Assembly (NCBI GenBank): GCA_036925085.1
Contig: JAUPFP010000018.1
Span: forward strand, 1,751,001 to 1,815,000
Direction of reading: 5' to 3'
Length of the DNA stretch: 64,000 nt
Source of the DNA: Brachycybe producta
Taxonomy: Eukaryota > Arthropoda > Diplopoda > Playtdesmida > Andrognathidae
Shown one piece after another: positions 46,117 to 56,690 of this stretch. The position numbers and the translations under genes were made by a program. The first letter of the stretch is position 1; every line of letters begins with the position of its first letter. The notes under the pieces are model-generated. The model was given only the letters and a program-made list of their open reading frames with translations, ran no database searches and was not told the DNA's origin.

Positions 46117-47049
46117 ATAATAACAGAAATCGGTCCCCGATCACTCTGTTATTATTTCAAGAGGTCCAAAAAGTTCTGAAGGTCTGATGCACTGCACGTG
46201 AGTTCAAAGGCTTGAAGGTGGCACTCAAGCTTTTGATTGACAACAAAAACTGATGAAGTCCGAAATTAGAATTTGGAACTTGGCACAAAAAGGACTTGAA
46301 GATTTGAAGAATCGAAGGTGAATATAATTGAGATGACAGGATGAATAAAACGAGTGCTTCTTTTTTTTTTTTATTTGTTTATGGCCAGCAGTTTTTGTTG
46401 TTTGTTGTTTTTTTTTTTCTTTGAAGTCCCAGTGCATTGGTCTGGCCCCCAGAGCAATTGTCTCTTTGAAGTTTTCTATCCCTCTACTGTCAACAGCATG
46501 GTCAATGACGTCCGTCCATAATAAAGGGGAGCACGGTGTTTTTCCTTTTGCTGACCCTTTTATGGCTCTTGATTTTTCTTCTGAACGTCCTTGACTGGCC
46601 TTCGGCGTTTTTCTCAGGTGCACCACGTGGTTGACAGTTGTTTGTGAAGGCCACGTGGTTCCGGTGTAGTTTATTGCATGTTTGAAATGGTTGCCAATAT
46701 GTAAATATTGGCGGCCATGTTGAAAAGTTTAGAAGTGTTTCAAAAATTAAAGTTGTGTGAATTTTGTAGAGTTTTGGGAGTTATTTGAGAGTGTTTAGAG
46801 GGGTTGTTGATGCTGTGGGGTTGTTTATTCGTTGGGGGGTTCCTTTTATCCCCTCCCCCACCTCTTGACAACTGTCCTCAGTTGTTTCTTAACACAACAA
46901 TTCCTCAAATTCCTCCCGCTCTTCTATTGTTGATATTTGATGGTTGCTGGTGTTTATTTCCATAGTCATGAAATAAACACTGGTGAATTATTGTTTTATT
47001 TTCGTCGCGTTTGGTTTCTTGACAGCGTGGGTGGCCGTAGCTTTCGTCG
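46117..47049 (-). other. Spacer between gag-pro and novel ORF unit
   Basis: Has T-runs (46,360-46,425) and a 133-codon frame at 46,225-46,626 that is Lys-rich and looks fortuitous. This is where reverse transcriptase would normally begin; no RT remnant was recognised. Confidence 0.5.
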
Positions 47050-49248
47050 TCACTTACGGGGTGGAGTTTCGAGGTTTTCCCTAGAGGTGCTGGCAGATTT
47101 GCCAGGGGCCTCTACGGAAGTTTCTCCCAGAGCCCATCCGATGTGTGCTTCGATGCATTTCTGTCGGAGTGTGGACTCGAAGAGGTCGTCCTCCACGTAT
47201 ACTTTGTTTGTTGTCATGGACACAGCTAAGTGCAGAGCCCGGCCTAGATCTCGGCCTAAGATGGCTTCGTGCCGGCCGGTAATCACTAGTAAGTGCCCTC
47301 GCACAGCGTGGGGGCCCAGCTGGACCGTCGCGGCGAGTCGCCCCACCACGGTGATCCGTTGGCCTCCCACACCCTGAATGTTGGGTGGGATTAACACAGG
47401 CTCGATTTCGAACTTGTGTTCCTGCGCGAGTTCAATGGTGATAACGCTGCCCGTAGCTCCGGTGTCCGCGAGCATTCGTATACACTTTCCGTTGATCGTG
47501 ACGGCGATGCGTGGGTTCTTGTCGCTGGCATCGTAGTCTCCGACTTCTTGAGGTGAACAGCTGCTTACCAGCTGCTCATACACCGTTGTCATTAGTCTTC
47601 GGCAGCAGGAGTGGCCCTTCGTCGGCGATTGGGTTCCGGGAGCCATGATGGCTATTGTTTTATTTTCGCGGCACCCAATCTCCTTGGTGGATTGTTTAAG
47701 GACGTCGAGCGTGTCCTGCCAAACGATTAGCTCGTCCGGGGTCCATTTATTTGCAGGAGCCCGGTCGAGCACTTTGACTGGTATGTCCTCAGAGTCGTCA
47801 GAGCTGTCGTTGTCGGGTTTGTCAGGAGTAGGTGCTCCGGCGGCTGAGTCTGCTGCTGGGAGAGGAATCCGGCGGATTTGTCCCGCCACTCGTATCAGAG
47901 CAAACTCAATGCCGTCTTCGGTGATGATATCCGTTTCAGGCACCTCTCCTTTGATATCATAGTCGGTAACCGGCTCCCCAAACTGCTTGATTGCAACCTT
48001 CTTCTTGGGTTGCCGACACTCACGGACGAAATGCCCCAGTTTGCCACAATTATAACACGTCGACTTACTCTTGTCGAACGTGCGAGTGGTCTCTGGTTGG
48101 GGGTCCGCTGCGGAGTGTCGGTTTGAATTGGTGGCAGCAGTCTGACTAGGCTTCTTATCGTGCCTAGACCGGTGTGTTTTGTCTTTAGGGCTGGCGGCTG
48201 CCGCCGGCTCCTGGTCGGTCTTCGATGCTCCTTTACCCGACTGTGAATCAGCTGCGGGTTTTGGTTCCGTCGGCCATTTATCCAAGGACAGCAAGACCAC
48301 CTCCATATTGAGGACGGCGTTTGCGAAGTCCTTGAACGATGTCGTAGATGCGTGATGCGTGGCGTTCTGTATGGTGGGATGTAGAGCGCGGCGCAACTGG
48401 CTTATACGCAGCTGATCGTCAAGTTGCGGGTAAACTCGGTCGCCGAGTATCATAAACTCCCAGATGAAAGCTTGTGTACTCTCACCTTCCTTCTGGAGCA
48501 TTTCTGTGTACTTTTTCTCCAAGATGGCCAGTTCGTTCGGCTTCCCGAACGTATCTACCATCTGTACTCTCAGTGCTGGCCAAGGAATGTCCTGAAGCTC
48601 ATACCTCAGTTTACTCAGCCACGTACGGGCGGCCCCAGTGAAACACCCCGTGATGTATTCCTCCTTGTGGTGGTCTTTCCAACCGTACAGGTGTGCCACT
48701 TCCTCGAATTCTTCCAGGAAGGGACGGAAACCTGTCAATCCGTTGAATTTTTGGATTGAGTCGGCAGGGTGGCGACCGCTGTATTTCTTATTGAACTCTT
48801 CCACGGAGGGTTCTCTGGGGGTTGGTCGATAGATGCCATCCTGGACGTTTGGCATTCCAGCCGGCATCAGACCTACCCCTTGCGGTGGAAAACGTGGCGC
48901 GTAAACTGAAGTGCCTTGTGTCGCTCCTTGGTGAGGCTGTTGTTCCGGGGGTGTCGAGCGGCGACCGCTACGTGCAACCCGGACAAGCGAGTGAGGAGAA
49001 TCAGCACGTGTCGTAATCGGTATTTCCGCACGCTCATCTCTGTGACGCGGATCATCTGACTGCCCTTGTTGCCAGTCAGGATTACGCGGTAGATGACGTG
49101 TGTGCGGTGTGTAATGTCTTTCGTAACGATCGTGACGCTCTCTGTAGCCAACATAGGGGGCTGAAGAGGCGTCCGAGTCATCGTCGCGAAGTCGGTGTGC
49201 GTGTTGTCCGCCGTGGTGTAGTCGGTCGATTCGGTGTGAATCGGTCGT
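47050..49248 (-). CDS. gag-pro: Gag-protease polyprotein (Ty3/Gypsy type)
   Basis: The frame is open from 49,248; the first good ATG in it is at 48,867 and gives 605 codons. The 127 codons upstream of that ATG also look coding (charged, with Tyr/Arg repeats). Counted from the ATG: a capsid-like Retrotrans_gag region at about 27-200 (YGWKDHHKEEYITGCFTGAA, then RTWLSKL); a basic/Ser linker; a CCHC zinc knuckle CYNCGKLGHFVREC at 271-284; and a retropepsin with LADTGATGSVI (catalytic Asp 468), a GVGGQ flap near 500 and AILGRDLG at 535-542. The product should assemble particles and cut itself. The stop at 47,050 follows the protease directly, so no pol is fused to it. Codon use is GC-rich, unlike the host exons. 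Confidence 0.9.
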   Translation of the reverse strand, partial: TTDSHRIDRLHHGGQHAHRLRDDDSDASSAPYVGYRERHDRYERHYTPHTRHLPRNPDWQQGQSDDPRHRDERAEIPITTRADSPHSLVRVARSGRRSTPPEQQPHQGATQGTSVYAPRFPPQGVGLMPAGMPNVQDGIYRPTPREPSVEEFNKKYSGRHPADSIQKFNGLTGFRPFLEEFEEVAHLYGWKDHHKEEYITGCFTGAARTWLSKLRYELQDIPWPALRVQMVDTFGKPNELAILEKKYTEMLQKEGESTQAFIWEFMILGDRVYPQLDDQLRISQLRRALHPTIQNATHHASTTSFKDFANAVLNMEVVLLSLDKWPTEPKPAADSQSGKGASKTDQEPAAAASPKDKTHRSRHDKKPSQTAATNSNRHSAADPQPETTRTFDKSKSTCYNCGKLGHFVRECRQPKKKVAIKQFGEPVTDYDIKGEVPETDIITEDGIEFALIRVAGQIRRIPLPAADSAAGAPTPDKPDNDSSDDSEDIPVKVLDRAPANKWTPDELIVWQDTLDVLKQSTKEIGCRENKTIAIMAPGTQSPTKGHSCCRRLMTTVYEQLVSSCSPQEVGDYDASDKNPRIAVTINGKCIRMLADTGATGSVITIELAQEHKFEIEPVLIPPNIQGVGGQRITVVGRLAATVQLGPHAVRGHLLVITGRHEAILGRDLGRALHLAVSMTTNKVYVEDDLFESTLRQKCIEAHIGWALGETSVEAPGKSASTSRENLETPPRK

Positions 49249-49426
49249 CTATGAACTGAGACATACGAGTCGAGAGTGCAGCCACTTGTTGTGACAGGTG
49301 GTCAAACTCGGCCCCAGTCGGCCGCGGCGGTGGTGTCACATCAGTAGTCACGGGTACTTCCAACAGATCTTCGTGTGAACCCTGGTGATCAGACAGGGAC
49401 CCCGTATTGTCGTGTGAGGCAGCCAT
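49178..49426 (-). CDS. Gag N-terminal open frame, 82 codons
   Basis: Starts MAASHDNTGSLSDHQGSHED, contains a proline patch and a short predicted coil (LSQQVAALSTRM), and stops after TPTSRR. The main Gag frame is shifted by +1 and opens just after a TAG at 49,249-49,251, so the two overlap by about 70 nt. This may be the true Gag start separated from the rest by a mutation, a programmed frameshift, or an upstream ORF. I cannot tell which. Confidence 0.6.
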   Translation of the reverse strand: MAASHDNTGSLSDHQGSHEDLLEVPVTTDVTPPPRPTGAEFDHLSQQVAALSTRMSQFIDDRFTPNRPTTPRRTTRTPTSRR

Positions 49427-50218
49427 GATTAATGATGTGGCTTGTGTAATGTGAATGTGCGGTGATGAACGAGTCCGGCGAAGTCCAAGTCGTTGTGTGC
49501 AGCTCCGAGGGTTCTCGAGTACACTCTGAGCTATACTTTCGGGTTCCAGTATGATGGGGCTCGTTCAGTTTGTAGGTCGGTGTTGTCACTGCGCGTTGGT
49601 AATTTAGTGCTTGTCGGCAACCGACACTATCGTACTCTTATACACTGAGTAACGATAGATTACCTAAGCTTGTGACGTGTATAACGAAGTGGCCGTTCAC
49701 TCCGTTAGTGTGGTGATGGTTGTATCGTGTTGATCGTGTTCTCAGTTGGGCGTGTGACGAGTTTTGGTTCCCAACTGGTGTAGCGTCGTGGATTCTCTAT
49801 TGAGTGTCAGATTTTAGAAGGATCTCTCTCGACACGTGGTATTTGGCGACCACGTGGAGATTACGAGAATTCCAAAAACCTCAATAAAGAAACAGCAGAT
49901 GTACAATACAACCTTGAGCGTGGTACCCCACCCAATCAAGATTGCACTGCGGAAAGTGAATTAGAAATGAAAGTGTATTGCAATTGCCTGAAGAAGAGGA
50001 AAGCAATACGAAGAGTAAAGCTAGAGCGCGGTGCCCGCACTTTTAGTTTTACTTGAAAACAAGAATGAAGAGTGTGTGTGTGTGAAGAACACACAAAGAA
50101 CAAAAAGTTCAAGATGGCTGAACTTTTTTAAATGCACAAACAAAGGAGAAGTTCAAGATGGCTGAACTTTTCCTGAAAGCAAGAGAAGAAAGCTGTTTTA
50201 CTTTGAAAGTTTAAAACA
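49427..50218 (-). other. Leader between 5' LTR and gag
   Basis: About 790 bp without a long frame. Directly after the LTR the element reads TGTTTTAAACTTTCAAAG. It lacks the TGG expected of a tRNA primer site, so priming is unclear. Confidence 0.5.
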
Positions 50219-50735
50219 TGCAGGAGAGTGGCGGCCATCTCTCTCTTCCGGTTGATGCTGATATACATCTTCTCCATCGGTATTCCGACTAGAGAAGATG
50301 TTGTAGCTGCTGAGAATCGTATAGCTCCTGCCCTATGAAACCTCCGGCCTCTGAAGAGAAGTTGTTAACATAAAGACATAGAGACAACGCTACTTCTTGT
50401 TACAACACTTTTATTCATTCCTTGTAAGAAGTACAGATACAAGGGTGAATAGTAAAATACTAACTGGAAATCCTCAGGCCCATGATTTGGAATGTATCGC
50501 AAAAACAGGCAAAGGAAAGAACTGAGGAACAAAGAGGAACATGGTCCTTTTATACCTTGGACCTGTGTACACCTGCGAGGTGTAACCAGGTCCAAGTGAC
50601 CATGGTCCTTTACGTATCAATCCGCCGCTTGGGCATTAGTCAGAAAGGTGAGTCAGAGAGGAGGGAGGGACGGTTGAGAGTTGTTTACCCCCCAGGCTAT
50701 GGTTTTGGCGGGATCACGATTTACAGGGTGTTACA
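50219..50735 (-). repeat. 5' LTR, 517 bp
   Basis: Same sequence as 42,956-43,472. The border was set where similarity to the 3' LTR stops and the TG...CA ends fit. Confidence 0.92.
50546..50556 (-). promoter_or_regulatory. Core promoter TATA box of 5' LTR
   Basis: Minus strand GGTATAAAAGG, about 185 bp into the LTR from its start. The AATAAAAG signal lies about 135 bp further downstream (50,408-50,415), in the usual U3-R order. Confidence 0.7.
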
Positions 50736-50841
50736 GATGTTAATTGAGGACTTAATTAAGATGCATCATATTATGTCAAGGCATCTATAAACTGACTCAA
50801 TAAAAGGTTGAACGTATGTATGTATGTATATATATATATTT
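50736..50841 (+). repeat. LINE-like tail ending in (TATG)n
   Basis: 'gactcaataaaaggttgaac' runs into TATG repeats at 50,816-50,830 and then TA repeats, as in non-LTR retrotransposon tails. It forms the right flank of the LTR element. Confidence 0.45.
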
Positions 50842-51079
50842 TGTAAATGCTGCTGTTGTTAGATGATGACACTACTACATTCCCAATGCTTCTCTACCAC
50901 AGTCATCATCTTGTCATTCAGTCCTTGGACTGGTTCCACAGCAATTGTATTTGCTGTATACTTGGGAAATTTATGCAGTGGTTTCCCCTTGCCTTCTTCA
51001 TCGCAGGAATACAACCCTCTAATCATTGTGATCTCACTTGTGTTCATCTGGTTTGAAGCCAATCCTTCATCAGTTGAAT

Positions 51080-51245
51080 TATGCCTTCTACTAGTACTGA
51101 TAGAGCTGCTGCCCTCTACCAGGGTATCGGAGTTACCTTCTCCTAGTCTAACTCCTACCTCACGAAGACCTGCCCGGCTTGGGTGGCCCTTCTGGTAGCT
51201 ATGCTACCGCCGGTATAGCTTTCGAGGTCGTCAGAGTATGCAAGC
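51080..51245. repeat. GC-rich repeat fragment (retroelement-like)
   Basis: Contains 'gacctgcccggcttgggtgg', 'gctatgctaccgccggtata' and 'gtcgtcagagtatgcaagcc', a text I associate with interspersed retroelement 3' regions in several animals; this association is from memory and weak. Confidence 0.35.
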
Positions 51246-51429
51246 CCCCCATTAGTATTTAATTTCAAACTTAATCTTTGTAAATTATTTTAGGCTACAT
51301 AACTAGGTGCACATTCGAAGAAGCCCTCTTTGAAATCCAGTGGACACCTTGTCTACACAGAAAATGGAGAATTAAAATATAAACACACTATATTTGATAC
51401 ACGTTTCTTACTCTACAGTATGATTAACA

Positions 51430-51956
51430 TGCCAGGAATAATGGAGAGCCAGAAGTAGATAGATGGCCGATAGCTTCCTAAAGAGGATGAAAATCCTCAG
51501 AAAGGTGGTAACTACAAGTTTCTGGATCGTTTTCGACGTCGCTGCGGTGGGGTTCTTTTACCCTTCTTTTGCCCTGTGGTGCCTCTAATTGATCGAGTTG
51601 AGTATTAGACAAAGGATAACGCTGTTTCTTGTTAAAACACTTTGTTCATCTCAGTGTAGAAATTATAAAGACCACAAGGATGGATGTTACATTTAAAGGT
51701 GAAGTGTCCACGGGCCCATTGTTTGCATTACGGAATGAAAAAACTAATTTGAAAGATAGAATGGACGATGAACAAAGAAAAACGCAATGCTTGGCTGGTG
51801 TACACCTCCGAAGTGCAACCAGGTCCAAGTGACAACGTCCCAAGGGGTATCCCTCCACTTGCAAATAGCTTTGTACTTAGGGAAGGGAGTGACAATGAGG
51901 AGTCGGGCACCCCTAGGCTAGCATTCTGGGAGGATCACAATATATCGGGTGTTACA
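51430..51956 (-). repeat. Diverged solo LTR related to the 43-50 kb element
   Basis: Minus strand starts TGTAACACCCGATATATTG and aligns along its length with the 517-bp LTR (shared 'caccaggtccaagtgac'-type blocks, 'aacactttgttcat', and an end of 'tggctctccattattcctgg' in place of 'cgccactctcctgca'). About 527 bp. No internal region, so it is probably an LTR-LTR recombination product. Confidence 0.65.
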
Positions 51957-52295
51957 TATGTCATGATTAAGAAAACAAAATTAACTTTCATAATTTGTAG
52001 TATTCCATTTTAACGTTCACAAGAGAGAAAGAGACAAAAAGTAAAAAGCCTCAATAGCCGCCACGACTGTACCTCTCTGGTAGATTTATTTTACCATTGG
52101 GGCGCCATAGCAACAAATAGATAACGAACCAACAGAAAAAATAAATGACCCCCAGTTTGCCAGTCGTGTATGCTGTTGGGACTTATGAGGTTGGGATATT
52201 TTATAAGTTGTTAGAAATTATTTTCAAAAATAGTTTTTCTCACACGATATCAGCGTCCCTATGACGCAACGTTGACGTCCGTGGCGCTTCCACAT

Positions 52296-52505
52296 TCTCT
52301 TAAAAGCGGCAATCACATTGGCAATATTTAAAACAAAATTCATTGCAATGTATCTTTGGATTAATTGCGATAACCAATGTGGTAACCAATTTTGGCAAGA
52401 CTTAAAGTGGTTTCTTGCAAACCGTCTTACAGAAAATGCTGATCTTTGTTTTTTTTTGTTGTTGCAAAAAATCTCTGCAAGAATCACAGCAATTATTTGA
52501 CTTCT
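52296..52505. repeat. R-3 repeat copy, fullest
   Basis: 'gcggcaatcacattggcaat', 'ttgcgataaccaatgtggta', 'cttaaagtggtttcttgcaa', 'ccgtcttacagaaaatgc'. The same order is seen at 12,163. Confidence 0.65.
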
Positions 52506-53024
52506 TTCTAGCATTATGAATCTTATAATAAAAATAGCTAATGAGACGGCCACTTAAATCATATTCTTAATTAGCACTAACTGTCGATAGTCAAAGTATC
52601 TGTTAAAACTCAAATTTTATGTTAAAATGTTATGTACTCTAAAATATTATGCACCCCTCTGTCATGATCTTGTCTAAAAAATGTAAAGTTTGTATACAAA
52701 GTTTTGCCTCTTTTAGTTTGACTGTTTGGAATAAAATACTTCGTTTTCAGACACCTTGTATATCTAAGTTATTATCTAGAAAGGGTTACCGGAAAGAAAG
52801 AAAAAAAAAAACGTTTACTGTATCTGAAATTGTCAGTGCTGTTATTATTCTCAAGTGTAATTCTATAAAACAATCTTGAGAGTTCATACGACACAGCAGA
52901 GCTAATCCCGCCCAAGTAACATGAAACTGACATGTTATAAATGGATACATGTGCAGTTGAAACTTCTGGTTATCAAAGAAAATTGCTATTTGGACTAGCA
53001 CTATAGCCTCTATGTGCAGACTGG

Positions 53025-53089
53025 TCCAAGACAATGAGTGACCAACATTAAATATACTGTATTTGGTGTTGGTCACTCATTGTCTTGGA
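53025..53089. repeat. Perfect 23-bp inverted repeat
   Basis: tccaagacaatgagtgacca... (53,025-53,047) pairs exactly with 53,067-53,089 over a 19-base spacer. Confidence 0.92.
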
Positions 53090-53099
53090 TCAATTGAAT

Positions 53100-55565
53100 G
53101 AAATAAGTTTGTGTATTTCATTTGGAAGGTGGCTTATTTGCGAAATTAGCAAACTGTTGAATGTGCTATTTTTGTTTGAACACTTCCAGAGCCAGGTGCA
53201 ATGAAGGGATATTAATGACTGTACACAGAGGCTGACAGTAGTGTTATACCTCCACTTCAAAAATTAACTGCAGTTACATAACCAAGGTTATAGTTAACTA
53301 CAGACACACTAGAAGTGTTACTATTGTGCGTTTTCATTTTTAAGACACCTGTAGTTAAATGAATGTTTCTCTCTTCCTGTTAAACAATTCTGCATTTTAT
53401 GAAATGTTCACTCATTCAGCCAAAAATGGGGTGCTCTCACTATCCACCGCATTTACTTACTGTAAGCTAATGTGGTTAACCACGTTGTGTCAATGCAGTT
53501 GAGTTAGCTTCATTGTTGTAACCACATTTGCTTCCACTATAGGACTAGAAAATTAACTGTGTTTAATTTTTCTACTGCAGTTAATATTTGTAGTAGAAAA
53601 GCGGTATTAGTGGTTTATTATTTGGATGAATCGAAACTAGTTAAGATTACACTAGAATTAAACAAACTTCGTTTCCGGAAATATATAATTACTCGGAAAA
53701 CGTGACTGAATTTCTATCAGAACTTGAGTAGGATACTGTTAGCAGTGCGTAGGGATGACTTTAGCTCCAATATTCTTTAAAAATGTTAGTGGAGTCTTGT
53801 CCAAAGCCAACTGCTAGTATGCTGTATAAAGTTGTATATATGGATAGAGGTGACCACTCTAAGAAAATAATTTTTGCACGTGCAGACTCATATTTTCGGT
53901 CATTTGTACCTATACAGTGATTCGACAATGAAATTTACTTCCAGAGGAAGTAGTGAATGAGGAACATTTTGATTTAGGGAATTTACGAGCGTATAATGGT
54001 GCTACTGAACAAGGCATACATGCTAATGCTGTCATTCAACTCAAAATTGTATTCGCATTGGGAAATTATTATAGTGGGTGGTTTATTTTGACAATGCATT
54101 TCTGTGCTGCATTGGACTAAATAATCCCTCTGCCACAGTGTCACTCCCTGGGCTGCTTACTGAGTAATTATTCAAATAAAAAAAACATCTTTATTCTAAC
54201 ATACAGTACATCAAAATCACAAGATGTATTTAAAACAACAAGAAACAATGTGCTGTCACCAAGAAACAGGTTTGATCACTTACAAACACATTAGAAAGAC
54301 ACATGCACTGCGCTCTCTATTTCCAACAAGTAGGCCACATAAAAGCATAAACACTATTTAGCAGAATTTCCTACCAAACATATAGTAGGCCTATAGAATT
54401 TGGTAGTTCACCCCATGTCATAAGTGTCCTCTAGTATAATACACTATGGTAGTTAAAATGAGAGATTTGATGTTTATTTTTTGCTCTTTTTTCCATTTTC
54501 TGAAAAATTAATGAACTTTTGAAGGCTTTTGAACCACTTTCTGACTTCTAAAATCAAGGCTATAGATTTAAAAATATGAAAACATTTATGGAAATTTATA
54601 GTTTTTAATGACTTCGAAAGACTTGTTCTAAATATCCAATACATTTTCAATACATTCGATATGTCTCTGCAAAATTTGGTCTTTTGTAATGCAAAAAAAA
54701 AAACGTTGGCTTTTCTTGACATTTCCTTTAACTTTTATATATATTTTTTTTTCGAAAATTGCGAACTATTTTTATAGCATTTTGAAGACATCTTCCATGA
54801 GACTCTCTCAGTAAATATGCTACAGAAATGAAACTAGATAAAATTGCTAACAAACAGTACTAGAGGCTACTAGTACTATACTGTGCATTCCTTTACTTTG
54901 GTTCGTTTTTAAGATTTTTATGCACTATAATGTCTATTCTTTTGTAAACATCAATAATGTTTTCTAACTGGCTGCCCATAATAATACTGTATTTGTGAAA
55001 CTTTTTTTCTTCTCTCTCTCTCTCTCTCTCTCCAAGTGTCTATAACTCAACAGTATAGTTAGTTTCATACTTATACAATATCTAACCCCGATTCAAGAAA
55101 CTAGAAAAACACACCACAAAGTTTCTCATCATGAGTTACAGACGATAAACTTGACGACTATTGACCAATACACATAGCATTTATGGACACATGGAATAGC
55201 CACACTTTATGACCAATCTAAAAAAAAAAAAAAAGAAACCCATATCACACCAGGTATATAATACCCTAACTACAGACTCCACACACAAGTCATAAAACTC
55301 CAACGCAATTTAATGTCTACCAATTAAGCCCACATACAACAAGGGGCCCATGTATCATGAACAAGTAAGTAGGCCTACCATAATATGCGCAAAAAAAAAA
55401 GATGATTACTAAGCTCCTAATAGCAACCCGAGTGGTGCAGGTAAAATGTCTTCTATTTAAAGGCGGAATATCTCAGAATGCATTGTATTGTAGTTGAATT
55501 CCCTTCTCTCCCTTTGCGGTTATTAAAAAAAAATTAACGTTTTCAAGCAAAACGTTAATTTCAGA
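53100..55565. other. No gene seen
   Basis: AT-rich. Holds a worn R-4 copy near 54,085-54,170 and (TC)n at 55,010-55,032. 53,260-53,600 has many 'ttaactgcagtta/gtggttaacca' motifs that may be an old TIR element. Confidence 0.4.
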
Positions 55566-55577
55566 AGAAATATCAAG

Positions 55578-55795
55578 AAAATATTCAAAGTGTTTTAGAA
55601 ACTGGAATAGCTGGTGATATAATCATATTGCTAAATTTTTTTTTTGTAATGGTATCTTTTAAAATTAAGCTTTCCTGGCTGCCAACTTCACAAGTTCATG
55701 GGTAAACGGAGGAAAAATTGAAAATTCTAATGTAACCCATCTAAAGATGTGTATTATACTGGTTAATTTTTACAATTCTAGAGTGTGCAGTTTCC
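55578..55795. repeat. FB-1 fragment followed by R-5 copy
   Basis: 'aaagtgttttagaaactgga' (FB-1 left block) is followed by 'aagctttcctggctgccaac' and 'cccatctaaagatgtgtatt' (R-5, as at 18.6 kb). At 18.6 kb the R-5 text again sits just beyond an FB-1 copy, so the two may belong to one larger element. Confidence 0.5.
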
Positions 55796-55814
55796 GAGAA
55801 CATTCGTGCACAAA

Positions 55815-55880
55815 GGCAGGGAGGGAGGGAGTGAGGGAACGAGTGAGTGAGGGAGGGAGGGAGTGAAGGAGGGATAGAGA
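55815..55880. repeat. GGGA/GAGT-rich low-complexity tract
   Basis: Purine-only text built from gggagggagt and gagtgagtga units. Confidence 0.85.
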
Positions 55881-56031
55881 GTCAGCCCTTAGCAAATTAT
55901 GATATTAGCTGATGTTTCTTTTGTACGATATCGCCATGAAAAATCTTCCTCAATTCTAGCAAAACAATTTGAATTGTATTGTAAGATTGTTCCCGAAAAA
56001 CGTTTACTTGACTCAAAATGGATCTATTGAT

Positions 56032-56690
56032 CTGCATGCTTCAAAAGTTATGCCGTTCAGAGTGAACGTAGTTGAAGTGTAACTATGGTTACTCATGAAA
56101 CTTCTAAAGCTTCATGGAAATTGTAAAACTTCATGCAACTTCTAAAATTCATTGCAAATGAATTTGAAGAGATTAAATTAAACTGTTGGAAGCGATACGT
56201 TCCAAGGGAAGTCTGGAACGCAGGGATCTTTTCAATTACTGTGGGAACTGCACGCTTCAAAAGCTACACTGTTCACAGTGGACATACTTAAAGTGTAACG
56301 GAGGTTCAACTTCTAAAACATCATGGAACTTCTAAAATTCATTGCAAATGAACCTGAAGAGATGGAAGGGAACTGTAGGAAGCGATGTGTTGCAAGGGAA
56401 CACTGTAACACAGGGATGTTTTCAACTCCCGTCTGAACTGCATGCTTCAAAAGTTACACCGTTCAGAGTGGACATAGCAATTGAAGTATAACTATGGTTC
56501 CTCATGAAACTTCTAAAACATCACGGAAATTGTAAAACTTCATGAAACTTCTAAAATTCATTGCAGATGAACCTGAAGAGATGGAAGGGAACTTGTTTGA
56601 AGCGATGCATTCCAAGGGAAGTCTGTAATGCAGGGATGTTTTAAATTCCTGTGTTAGTTATGCCGTTCAGAGTGGACATAGTTGAAGTGT
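56032..56690. repeat. Satellite-like array, about 3.2 units of about 200 bp
   Basis: Units begin 'ctgcatgcttcaaaagttat' at 56,032, 'ctgcacgcttcaaaagct' at 56,248 and 'ctgcatgcttcaaaagttac' at 56,448. A partial fourth starts near 56,650. Inside each unit 'catgaaacttctaaa' is itself repeated two or three times, so the array is hierarchical. Confidence 0.85.

Larger units (their letters stand above)
42956..50735 (-). mobile_element. Pol-less LTR retrotransposon with Gag-protease and novel ORF
   Basis: 7,780-bp element on the minus strand: 5' LTR 50,219-50,735, leader, Gag plus protease (47,050-49,248), a 930-bp spacer, a novel two-frame ORF unit (43,877-46,116), then 3' LTR 42,956-43,472. The two 517-bp LTRs appear identical base for base, so the insertion is recent. 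The body is far more GC-rich than its surroundings. I find none of the reverse transcriptase (YxDD), RNase H or integrase (HHCC, DDE) signatures in any frame, so mobility would need another element's enzymes. The Gag and protease fold is of Ty3/Gypsy type. Flanking pentamers (atcga left, gatgt right) do not match, so the target duplication is not confirmed. Confidence 0.87.

Noticed and set aside
46225..46626. 133-codon Lys-rich frame in the LTR element spacer
   Set aside because: Its tail is translated from T-runs and it has no recognisable domain.
50859..51062. 67-codon frame on the minus strand and overlapping plus-strand frames
   Set aside because: No family recognised, and the block lies between a LINE-like tail and another repeat; too weak to call.
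56032..56690. CRISPR-like array
   Set aside because: Units are long, diverged and contiguous without unique spacers; eukaryotic context.
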